Below, piece after piece: positions 1 through 5,559 of a stretch of 21,041 nt of DNA. The stretch lies in NCBI GenBank assembly GCA_036844705.1, contig DAIUFH010000036.1, forward strand, positions 1-21,041, read 5' to 3'. The notes below the pieces were generated by a model, which did not search any database, had not been told where the DNA came from, and saw nothing but the letters and a program-made list of their open reading frames with translations. Position numbers and translations under genes: made by a program. Source of the stretch: DAIUFH01 sp036844705 (GTDB lineage: Bacteria > Bacillota > Clostridia > Tissierellales > Tissierellaceae). Numbering within the stretch: position 1 is the stretch's first letter; every line of letters begins with the position of its first letter.

Positions 1-365
1 TCTCCCAATTTGAACCGATGCAAAAGAACCTACAAACCAGGATTCAATATTTTGATCATGTAAGGAAGGCAGTAGACTATATTAATTCAAATTACAATAA
101 TGATTTAACCCTTTTAGACGTGGCTAATTATCTTAATATCAATAAATCATATTTGTGTACACTACTGAAAAAGGAGACTGGAAAGACATTTACACAGCTT
201 TTGAATGAAATTAGAATTGAAAAGAGCAAGAATCTACTTCTTGAAAATAAGTCTTCAATGCTGAATATAGCACTACAGGTAGGTTTTAACAATCAAAATT
301 ACTTTAATATAACTTTTAAGAAAATTACAGGGATGACTCCCATAGAATATAGAAGTAATATTTAA
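1..365 (+). CDS. AraC-family transcriptional regulator, C-terminal part (5' truncated by window edge)
   Basis: The reading frame is open to the left edge of the window (codons from base 3), so only the last 120 or so residues are seen. The ATG at 18 need not be the true start. The visible part is a complete AraC/XylS DNA-binding domain. One helix-turn-helix lies around LTLLDVANYLNINKSYLCTL and a second around MLNIALQVGFNNQNYFNITF, followed by the family's typical ending ITGMTPIEYR. The partner or effector domain lies outside the window, so the signal sensed is unknown. It could be a stand-alone AraC regulator or an AraC-type response regulator. The gene converges on the OsmC-family gene, with a shared hairpin between them. 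Confidence 0.88.
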   Translation, partial: SQFEPMQKNLQTRIQYFDHVRKAVDYINSNYNNDLTLLDVANYLNINKSYLCTLLKKETGKTFTQLLNEIRIEKSKNLLLENKSSMLNIALQVGFNNQNYFNITFKKITGMTPIEYRSNI

Positions 366-366
366 G

Positions 367-392
367 AAACCCCAGTCACTATGCTGGGGTTT
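367..392. terminator. Bidirectional terminator hairpin between araC-type gene and osmC-like gene
   Basis: AAACCCCAG (367-375) and CTGGGGTTT (384-392) form a perfect 9-bp stem with an 8-nt loop. It starts two bases after the stop of the AraC-type gene and lies 15 bp past the stop of the convergent OsmC-family gene. The stem's own T3 is followed by T-rich sequence on the plus strand and a weaker tract on the minus strand. Confidence 0.75.
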
Positions 393-406
393 CATTTCTT
401 TGATGA

Positions 407-808
407 TTATTTAGCTGTTGTAGTAGTTATGTCAAATTGTGGAGGCGTTTGAAGATGTTTCTTCACTGTACATAGCTCCATTGAATTTACTATGGCCTTT
501 CTATATTTCTCGGGGAAACCTTCAGGAAGCTTTAGATCCATATTAATTTTACTTATTAGTCCCGTTTGCATATTTTTCTCAATATCCATAGATATACTCA
601 TTCCCTCTGTAGATATACCTTTACCGTTACAAAAGCTAAGAGCATATATACCCGCACAGGTAGCAATTGAACCTAAAAACAATTCAAAAGGTGAAGGTGC
701 CCCACCTTCTCCACCAGCAGTTACCGGTTGATCTGTTTTTATAACATTATTTTTAAGTCTTGCATCAACTCTAAGTCCACCTGGAAATTCAACATTTAAA
801 TAAGACAT
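407..808 (-). CDS. OsmC/Ohr-family protein
   Basis: The 133-residue product belongs to the OsmC/YhfA superfamily of small dimeric proteins that reduce organic hydroperoxides with a pair of cysteines. The likely active-site cysteines are Cys51 (in GSIATCAGIYAL) and Cys113 (in MELCTVKKHL). The glycine-rich GGEGGAPSPFELFLGS segment is typical of the family. I chose the ATG at 808 because GGGAG lies just upstream. An in-frame extension to 877 exists but runs toward the repeat element at 872-959 and has no ribosome site. Whether this member acts on peroxides or on persulfides or acyl groups cannot be told. It lies downstream of hcp on the same strand, but about 300 bp with hairpins separate them, so co-transcription is doubtful. 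Confidence 0.85.
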   Translation of the reverse strand: MSYLNVEFPGGLRVDARLKNNVIKTDQPVTAGGEGGAPSPFELFLGSIATCAGIYALSFCNGKGISTEGMSISMDIEKNMQTGLISKINMDLKLPEGFPEKYRKAIVNSMELCTVKKHLQTPPQFDITTTTAK

Positions 809-871
809 TTTATCACTCCCATTATATAATTTGTTACTATTCACAGTAGATTTTATACGGGCGTCAGCTAG

Positions 872-959
872 TGTCATTCTGAACCACAGGTGAAGAATCT
901 CGGGTCTAAAACCGGGATCCTTCGAAAGCTGTAATCATACTGTAAAACTCAGGATGACA
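872..959. repeat. Palindromic interspersed repeat (imperfect inverted repeat, MITE/REP-like)
   Basis: The element starts TGTCATTCTGA (872-882) and ends TCAGGATGACA (949-959), which are inverted copies with one mismatch. Inside is a second inverted pair, GAAGAATCTCGGGT against ACCGGGATCCTTC. Related words (GAGATTCTTCG, CGAAGGATCTC, CATCCTGAG) recur at 3671-3747. This resembles the 'CATTCTGAGCGAAGCGAAGAATCTC' repeats that I recall as common between genes in clostridial genomes. No protein is encoded. Confidence 0.7.
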
Positions 960-1051
960 AGAATGTATGCTCGGGATAACAATCGGTTGACTGTAAATAG
1001 TAACTATAATTTATAATATTATTATACCCTATAGGTGTATATCTTAATTAT

Positions 1052-1086
1052 ATTTTAAGATCTTCATACAGCGAAGATCTTAAAAT
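1052..1086. terminator. Perfect 14-bp hairpin downstream of hcp
   Basis: ATTTTAAGATCTTC (1052-1065) and GAAGATCTTAAAAT (1073-1086) pair perfectly around a 7-nt loop, 28 bp past the hcp stop codon. The A/T base of the stem can supply a U tract in either direction, but no clean T run follows. It is probably the end of the hcp transcript, or a 3' stabilising structure. The rest of 809-1113 holds the palindromic repeat and otherwise featureless AT-rich DNA. Confidence 0.5.
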
Positions 1087-1113
1087 AAGAAATTTTTAGA
1101 TTTATATTAAATA

Positions 1114-2778
1114 TTATGCGTTTGCTGCTTCTCCCATGAACATTGCTATATCGTCTTCAACATTGGATATAGTTCCTATGCCGAATGTATCTACTAATAC
1201 CTTAGCTACATTTGGTGAAAGGAATGCTGGTAATGTTGGCCCTAAATGAATGTTCTTAACTCCTAGGGATAATAAGGCTAATAACACTATTACAGCCTTT
1301 TGCTCATACCATGCAATATTATAAGCAATTGGTAAATCATTTATGTCATTAAGTTCAAATACTTCCTTTAACTTCATTGCAATAACTGCTAATGAATAGG
1401 AGTCATTACATTGTCCTGCATCCAATACTCTAGGTATTCCTCCAATATCACCTAGGTTTAGCTTGTTGTATTTATATTTTGCACAGCCTGCTGTCAAGAT
1501 AACAGTATCCTTTGGAAGCGCTGCAGCAAAATCTGTATAATAGTTTCTGCTCTTCATTCTTCCATCACAACCAGCCATTACAAAGAACTTTTTAATAGCT
1601 CCTGATTTTACTGCATCAACAATCTTGTCTGCTAATGCAAATACCTGTGCATGTGCAAATCCACCTACAATTTTACCTGTCTCAATTTCTGTTGGAGCTG
1701 GTAATTTCTTTGCATGTTCTATTAGCTCTGAAAAATCTTTATGTTGACCGTTTACTCTATCTGGAATATGTTTGAATCCTGGATATCCTGATGCACCTGT
1801 TGTATATACTCTATCAGCATATGAAGCGGCTGGAGGTACTATGCAGTTTGTTGTAAATAGAATAACTCCATTGAATTTTTCGAACTCTTCCTTTTGTTTC
1901 CACCATGCATTTCCATAGTTACCTACAAAGTGATCATATTCTTTAAATGCTGGGTAGTAATTTGCTGGAAGCATTTCCCCATGAGTATATATATCTACTC
2001 CTGTTCCAGCCGTTTGCTCTAATAGCTCCTCGAAGTCTTTTAAATCATGACCTGAAACCAATATTGCCGGATTGTTTCTTACTCCAATATTTACTTCTGT
2101 GATTTCTGGATTCCCATAGGTTGATGTATTAGCCTTATCTAATAGTGCCATTACCTCAACTCCATATTTACCCGTCTCCATTGTCAATGCTACTAAGTCA
2201 TCAGCTGTCAAACTATCGTCTAATGTAGCAGCTAAAGCCTTTCTAATGAATTTGGATATATCTTCATTTTCATATCCTAAATTGCTTGCATGCTCTGCAT
2301 ATGCAGCCATGCCTTTAAGTCCATATATGATTAATTCTCTCAGAGATCTTACATCTTTATTTTCAGTAGCAAGAACACCTACTTCTGCACTATTTGATTT
2401 AAATGTTATTTCGTCATTTGAATTAACAGCAAATGTTGCGGAATCAGCTAGACTTCCTAGTTCAACACCCTTTTCAATTAAAGTAGCTTTCAATTCATCT
2501 CTTAATTGTAAGCCTTCTTTAATCTTTGCAAAGAATCTATCTTTGTCAAAATTTGCATTTGTTATAGTCATAAATAAGCCATCAATCATAAATCTATCTA
2601 GACCAGGCATCTTGTATCCAATCTCATCAGCTTTAACACCTAATACTGAAATGCCTTTTAGTGTATAAATCATTAAATCTTGTAAATTTGCTACTTCACT
2701 TGTCTTTCCACATACTCCTACCTTTGTACAACCTTTACCACCAGCTGTTTCCTGGCATTGATAACAAAACATACTCAT
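1114..2778 (-). CDS. hcp: Hydroxylamine reductase / hybrid cluster protein, class I (prismane protein)
   Basis: The 554-residue product is a full-length hybrid cluster protein. It is a cytosolic Fe-S enzyme known to reduce hydroxylamine in vitro and NO in vivo, and to take part in protein S-nitrosylation. The N-terminal cysteines C5, C8, C17 and C23 are spaced CX2CX8CX5C, as in class I enzymes of strict anaerobes with a [4Fe-4S] cluster. Candidate ligands of the hybrid [4Fe-2S-2O] cluster are visible in YTHGEMLPANYYP, FTTNCIVPP, LTAGCAKYKYNKL, DAGQCNDSYS and AWYEQKA. The ATG at 2778 follows AAGGAGG at a good distance. No hcr reductase gene is adjacent. The promoter carries the same operator as the 3864-6801 gene block, which suggests shared control by a Crp/Fnr-type regulator. 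Confidence 0.97.
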   Translation of the reverse strand: MSMFCYQCQETAGGKGCTKVGVCGKTSEVANLQDLMIYTLKGISVLGVKADEIGYKMPGLDRFMIDGLFMTITNANFDKDRFFAKIKEGLQLRDELKATLIEKGVELGSLADSATFAVNSNDEITFKSNSAEVGVLATENKDVRSLRELIIYGLKGMAAYAEHASNLGYENEDISKFIRKALAATLDDSLTADDLVALTMETGKYGVEVMALLDKANTSTYGNPEITEVNIGVRNNPAILVSGHDLKDFEELLEQTAGTGVDIYTHGEMLPANYYPAFKEYDHFVGNYGNAWWKQKEEFEKFNGVILFTTNCIVPPAASYADRVYTTGASGYPGFKHIPDRVNGQHKDFSELIEHAKKLPAPTEIETGKIVGGFAHAQVFALADKIVDAVKSGAIKKFFVMAGCDGRMKSRNYYTDFAAALPKDTVILTAGCAKYKYNKLNLGDIGGIPRVLDAGQCNDSYSLAVIAMKLKEVFELNDINDLPIAYNIAWYEQKAVIVLLALLSLGVKNIHLGPTLPAFLSPNVAKVLVDTFGIGTISNVEDDIAMFMGEAANA

Positions 2779-2815
2779 TAGTAAATCCTCCTTATATATC
2801 GTTATTTATGTTTCC

Positions 2816-2860
2816 ATTATATATTTATTATCGGCCTATGTCGGTAACATAGGTTACGGA
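2816..2860 (-). promoter_or_regulatory. hcp promoter with Crp/Fnr-type operator GTAAC-N4-GTTAC
   Basis: The operator is GTAAC (2844-2848), ATAG, GTTAC (2853-2857), within the longer near-palindrome GTCGGTAAC-N4-GTTACGG. Its centre at 2850.5 is exactly 32 bp upstream of the centre of a perfect TATAAT (2816-2821, read on the minus strand). That is the class II activator position (-41.5). The operator replaces any good -35 box. The same motif with the same spacing occurs before the gene at 5560-6801. I infer an HcpR-like NO-responsive activator; its gene is not in the window. Confidence 0.75.
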
Positions 2861-2871
2861 ATAATAAAAAC

Positions 2872-2887
2872 AATTCACAGTTCACAA
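2872..2887. repeat. Copy of the AATTCACAGTTCACAA repeat
   Basis: This single 16-bp copy matches the tandem copies at 3636-3667. It lies in the long gap 2779-3112. That gap otherwise holds the hcp promoter, AT-rich DNA without reading frames (about 2890-2980), and the antisense RNA gene from 3031. Confidence 0.6.
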
Positions 2888-3015
2888 ACCATGTATTAAT
2901 CCATTATTAAAGACCAAGGAATATACTCCTAAGCCTTTAATATAAATTTAAATAAATATAAAAATCAATTTCATAGCAATATTTGCACAATAAATGTTTA
3001 TTTAATGTTGCTTTG

Positions 3016-3024
3016 TGATATAAT
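3016..3024 (+). promoter_or_regulatory. Extended -10 promoter of the antisense RNA
   Basis: TGA followed directly by a perfect TATAAT (3019-3024) forms an extended -10 element (TGN-TATAAT). No strong -35 is seen at 17 bp. The predicted start is at about 3031, where the sequence AAGGTAATCGAAA begins. Confidence 0.6.
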
Positions 3025-3030
3025 ATAAAT

Positions 3031-3122
3031 AAGGTAATCGAAACCACAAAAGTGCGGTTACCACAGGTTAATTAAAATTAATATAATCACCTAGCATGGC
3101 GTTGCAGGGTGATTATTTTTTT
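3031..3122 (+). ncRNA. Putative antisense RNA antitoxin of a type I toxin-antitoxin pair
   Basis: A short transcript of about 90 nt is predicted, from the extended -10 promoter to a hairpin with a T run. Its 5' part can fold as GGTAATCG against CGGTTACC with an inner CAC-AAAA-GTG hairpin. Its 3' end is the hairpin ATAATCACC (3083-3091) / GGTGATTAT (3108-3116) followed by seven T (3116-3122). It converges on and overlaps the 3' end of the toxin gene on the other strand. Two short segments, GAAACCACA (3040-3048) and TACCACA (3059-3065), are direct repeats of sequence in the toxin leader (3256-3264) and at the toxin start codon (3223-3229). The two RNAs can therefore base pair there as well. The RNA is inferred; no homologue was searched. 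Confidence 0.6.
3083..3122. terminator. Shared convergent terminator of antisense RNA and toxin
   Basis: The stem ATAATCACC/GGTGATTAT is 9 bp. On the plus strand it is followed by T7, a canonical intrinsic terminator for the antisense RNA. On the minus strand it is followed by the weaker tract ATATTAATTTTAATTAA. The toxin stop codon (3113-3115) lies inside the right arm. Confidence 0.7.
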
Positions 3123-3223
3123 CTCTTTTTGGTATCTTTCGTGAGATTAATAATCAGAGAGATTAGTGATATTATTAACATACCAAATGCAATCATTAAC
3201 GAAATTGCCTGGAATGTACTCAT
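3113..3223 (-). CDS. Type I toxin, small hydrophobic TxpA/BsrG/holin-like peptide
   Basis: The 36-residue product starts MSTFQAISLMIAFGMLIISL and ends TKDTKKRKK. It is one membrane helix (about residues 5-27) with a lysine/arginine-rich tail. This is the build and wording of the TxpA/BsrG 'putative holin-like toxin' family (compare TxpA, which begins MSTYESLMVMIGF). Such peptides insert into the membrane and are silenced by an antisense RNA. The ATG at 3223 is preceded by GGAGGGAGGTGG, an unusually strong ribosome site (3230-3241). The gene lies opposite a predicted antisense RNA that converges on it. It is too short for many gene callers. Family assignment is by recognition; toxicity is inferred. 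Confidence 0.85.
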   Translation of the reverse strand: MSTFQAISLMIAFGMLIISLISLIINLTKDTKKRKK

Positions 3224-3291
3224 ACCACACCACCTCCCTCCATTGAAGTTTGGTGGAAACCACACCTGCTATTTTCGATTACCTTGTCCTT

Positions 3292-3320
3292 ATTTTATCA
3301 TATTAAGATATTTTTCTCAA
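3292..3320 (-). promoter_or_regulatory. Toxin promoter
   Basis: On the minus strand TTGAGA (3315-3320), a 17-bp spacer and TAAAAT (3292-3297) preceded by TGA form a good sigma-A promoter with an extended -10. The predicted start is near 3285, giving a leader of about 62 nt. That leader begins with the same 13 nt (AAGGTAATCGAAA) as the antisense RNA. Confidence 0.7.
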
Positions 3321-3372
3321 TAATTCCATGTATTTACTTGGCTTAATATAGCTATTCAATTTAATTAATATC

Positions 3373-3615
3373 CTAATAGTTCTTTCCCGCTGCCTTTATT
3401 CTTTCTGGATAGTTTACTGAACAAGGTGTTATACCGTAAACCATATCGCAATGAGGACACTTTGTTTCTAAATGTGTCATTTCAAATTCTTCTCCGCATT
3501 CAATACATTTGACTACTACACCTGGTGGCATAGGTCTTGTATTGAAACCCATCATTCTTATTTTATCTACTACTTGCTTTCCATCTCCAAAGCTTCCTGT
3601 ACAACCATCATGCAT
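3373..3615 (-). CDS. Small zinc-ribbon protein of unknown function
   Basis: The 80-residue product starts MHDGCTGSFGDGKQVVDKIR and carries a zinc ribbon: C37-x2-C40 and C53-x2-C56 (KCIECGEEF, TKCPHCDMVYG). There are further cysteines at 5 and 65. I start it at the ATG at 3615 because AAGGAGG lies 9 bp upstream. A nine-residue longer frame begins inside that ribosome site. I do not recognise the family. The protein is soluble and could bind Zn or an Fe-S cluster with its six cysteines. It lies between hcp and the ATPase/GTPase/binding-protein block, on the same strand, which suggests a role in the same process. The repeats at 3636-3886 separate it from the ATPase gene, so whether it is in that transcript is open. 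Confidence 0.75.
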   Translation of the reverse strand: MHDGCTGSFGDGKQVVDKIRMMGFNTRPMPPGVVVKCIECGEEFEMTHLETKCPHCDMVYGITPCSVNYPERIKAAGKNY

Positions 3616-3635
3616 TTTATGATTCCTCCTTATTA

Positions 3636-3667
3636 AATTCACAGTTCACAATTCACAGTTCACAATT
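3636..3667. repeat. Tandem AATTCACAGTTCACA repeat (two copies)
   Basis: The 15-bp unit AATTCACAGTTCACA occurs twice in tandem and is followed by a partial third start. It is itself built of two related half-units (ATTCACA, GTTCACA). Another copy lies at 2872-2887. It forms the first part of a repeat mosaic that fills the gap upstream of the zinc-ribbon gene. Confidence 0.7.
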
Positions 3668-3670
3668 GTT

Positions 3671-3747
3671 CGGGTCTATTTTTGAGGTTTTAGACCCGAG
3701 ATTCTTCGATAGTATTACTCATCCTGAGCAGCGCGAAGGATCTCGGG
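3671..3747. repeat. Palindromic interspersed repeat, second copy family
   Basis: Two nested inverted repeats are seen. CGGGTCTA (3671-3678) pairs with TAGACCCG (3691-3698). CCCGAGATTCTTCG (3695-3708) pairs with CGAAGGATCTCGGG (3734-3747) with one mismatch. The words GAAGGATCTCGGGT and CATCCTGAG are shared with the element at 872-959 in rearranged order. Its two hairpins could reduce read-through from the ATPase gene into the zinc-ribbon gene. Confidence 0.7.
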
Positions 3748-3774
3748 TTTACTCCATAGGACTCCCCTAGCTGT

Positions 3775-3886
3775 ACCTCTTAACTCTTAGTTCTTATCTC
3801 TTAGTTCTTAGTTCTTAGTTCTTATCTCTTATCTCTTATCTCTTAACTCTTACTTCTTACTTCTTACCTCTTACCTCCTAACCTCT
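3775..3886. repeat. Heptamer tandem repeat (7-bp minisatellite, 16 units)
   Basis: Sixteen consecutive 7-bp units follow the plus-strand pattern A-N-N-T/C-C-T-T, for example AGTTCTT, ATCTCTT, AACTCTT, ACTTCTT and ACCTCTT. On the minus strand this reads as GARNTAA-type words. The array runs into the 3' end of the ATPase gene, so the gene's stop codon (3864-3866) and last codons are made of repeat units. Variation is ordered, with identical neighbours clustered, as expected from slippage. Confidence 0.85.
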
Positions 3887-4862
3887 CTCCGCTTCTAAGT
3901 TTGCTTCTCATCCCCTGAATAAATAGATCCATTCTTTCTAAATCTGTTAATATTGCTTTTTCTTCTTCATTTGTTTCTATTATTTTATCAATACCACCAT
4001 TTTTAATCACAATCCTCTTGTCAGCGATTAATGCCAAGGTTGGATCGTGGGTTGCCATTAAAACTATTTTATCTTCACTTACTAACAAGTCTAAGGCCTT
4101 TTTTCTATCAATTCCCGCGTTTTCTATTTCATCAATTAAAACTATTGGTGAAGAACTAAGAATGGCAGTGTCTGCTATCATTAAGGCTCTCGATTGTCCC
4201 CCACTCAAAGATGTTACTGGAGTTTCTATGTCAAATTTCTCCCCGGCAAGATTGTTAGCTGCTATGATTATCTTATCTATAGTTGCTTCTACATCTTCTA
4301 CTAGCCTACTTTGAGCATGAAGTTCAAGAAATTCTCTAACGGTTAAGTCCATTACAAAATTCATGTTTTGGGATAATTGTGCTACTAATTTATTATTAGA
4401 TGAATATCTCCATTTCATATCAGGTTTTTTACCATCTATAAGGATAGTCCTACCAGTAGGTGTATCATTTTGAGCAGTCCATTCTATATCAGCTAAAAGT
4501 CTACTCTTACCGGAACCAGTAGGTCCAACTATAGATACTATCTCTGACTTATTTATGGTAAACTCCCTAAAACCCTCTGGATTTTTGGATTTATCATGAC
4601 CAGACACTATCGTTAGAGATTGAATCCCTACTTCATCTTTTATACCTAAAAACTCCTTCATCTGCACTATAAAAGCTTCTAAATCTTCCTTAAGTCTCTC
4701 CTTATCAATCGCCCAGTTTTCTATTTCTTCTCCGGAAAAATGGTTTAGATATTCTTCAAAGGTATAATCCTCAAAGCCATTTATATCAAGCTTATTGTCT
4801 TCGAAGTATGATGCTACAAAGGGATATTTTTCAATTAATTCTCTAATACTTAGATTATTCAT
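3864..4862 (-). CDS. Soluble ABC-type ATPase with N-terminal helical (DUF1858-like) domain
   Basis: The 332-residue product is a complete ABC ATPase: Walker A GPTGSGKS (about 113-120), signature LSGGQ (219-223), Walker B IVLIDE (240-245) and switch His in ATHD (about 272). Before it come some 75 residues of predicted helix starting MNNLSIRELIEKYPFVASYF, which resemble the DUF1858-like start of the protein at 5560-6801. I start at the ATG at 4862, where AGGTGAT gives good spacing. This start overlaps the GTPase gene by 8 bp, so the two are translationally coupled. No membrane partner is seen, so it may be a cytosolic ABC protein rather than part of an importer. The last residues (GERLGGKR) are encoded by the heptamer repeat. 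Confidence 0.85.
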   Translation of the reverse strand: MNNLSIRELIEKYPFVASYFEDNKLDINGFEDYTFEEYLNHFSGEEIENWAIDKERLKEDLEAFIVQMKEFLGIKDEVGIQSLTIVSGHDKSKNPEGFREFTINKSEIVSIVGPTGSGKSRLLADIEWTAQNDTPTGRTILIDGKKPDMKWRYSSNNKLVAQLSQNMNFVMDLTVREFLELHAQSRLVEDVEATIDKIIIAANNLAGEKFDIETPVTSLSGGQSRALMIADTAILSSSPIVLIDEIENAGIDRKKALDLLVSEDKIVLMATHDPTLALIADKRIVIKNGGIDKIIETNEEEKAILTDLERMDLFIQGMRSKLRSGERLGGKR

Positions 4863-5556
4863 GGTCATCACCTAAATCCATCTTCCTTACATTGCCCATT
4901 TGGAATGCCTCTCCTATTCTGGTTTCACCAAGACAATAGGAGCACATTGCAGCAGGCATCGGGAATCTTAATTCCATACCTTGAACTGAATCAATGTCCT
5001 TTTCCTTATCAATCAGTAGAGTGCTAAGCTCATAAGCACCCTGTCCTGTTAATCCATTAATATTCATTGTCACGGCTCTAGGATTTACAGAACTAACCTT
5101 TGAAGCAAATACCTCTCTCTCAGCTTGGGATACTATATCTCCTTTAGTAATGACTACAATATCCGCAGATTTTAGCATTGGACCAATTTTCTTAGGGGTA
5201 TTTATACCTGAAAGATTGTCTATAACACAGACACCTTTAATTTGCTTAATATATGGAGAGCATCTATTACATAATCCTGCAGATTCAGTTATAAGTAAAT
5301 CTAACCCTAACTTTAATCCCCATTGTACTACTTCTTCAATATTTGAAGCAAAAAAATGATCTGGACAAAGTGCTCCTGACAACCCCTTTTTTACTGGTAT
5401 TCCTGCCTTTTCATACAAAACATCATCGTCTGTGTAAAGGCAATCAAACTTTACTACACCAATGTTTATATTTCTTTGTTTAAGCGTATCTATTGTTTTT
5501 AATATAATTGAGGTCTTCCCTGAGGAAGGTGGACCTGAAAATATCACTATATTCAT
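4855..5556 (-). CDS. P-loop GTPase of the HypB/CobW-like group with cysteine pairs
   Basis: The 233-residue product starts MNIVIFSGPPSSGKTS with Walker A GPPSSGKT (8-15). TKGD (137-140) is the likely guanine-specificity motif. The order of motifs (ESAGLCNRC, then a hydrophobic strand and VCVIDNL) is like HypB, UreG and CooC nickel-insertion GTPases. Three sets of cysteines could bind metal: C64, C96-x2-C99 and C205-x2-C208. In HypB-type proteins such residues hold Ni or Zn during delivery to an enzyme. The gene starts 3 bp after the stop of the upstream binding-protein gene, with its ribosome site inside that gene's end. The substrate is unknown. I infer a metallochaperone-type job in the hcp regulon. 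Confidence 0.8.
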   Translation of the reverse strand: MNIVIFSGPPSSGKTSIILKTIDTLKQRNINIGVVKFDCLYTDDDVLYEKAGIPVKKGLSGALCPDHFFASNIEEVVQWGLKLGLDLLITESAGLCNRCSPYIKQIKGVCVIDNLSGINTPKKIGPMLKSADIVVITKGDIVSQAEREVFASKVSSVNPRAVTMNINGLTGQGAYELSTLLIDKEKDIDSVQGMELRFPMPAAMCSYCLGETRIGEAFQMGNVRKMDLGDDHE

Positions 5557-5559
5557 TGA

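Noticed and set aside
809..877. N-terminal extension of the OsmC-family protein
   Set aside because: It has no ribosome site, unlike the ATG at 808, and its far end overlaps the palindromic repeat. The OsmC fold begins after 808.
3096..3323. Plus-strand reading frame of 75 residues across the toxin locus
   Set aside because: It is antisense to the toxin, has no ribosome site at its start, and reads through the terminator T run. The toxin on the minus strand explains the sequence better.
3775..3886. Heptamer array as a CRISPR array
   Set aside because: The units are 7 bp and contiguous, with no spacers and no cas genes.
4863..4871. Earlier starts (GTG 4871, ATG 4868) for the ABC ATPase
   Set aside because: These codons lie within or directly against the ribosome site AGGTGAT. 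Only the ATG at 4862 has normal spacing.
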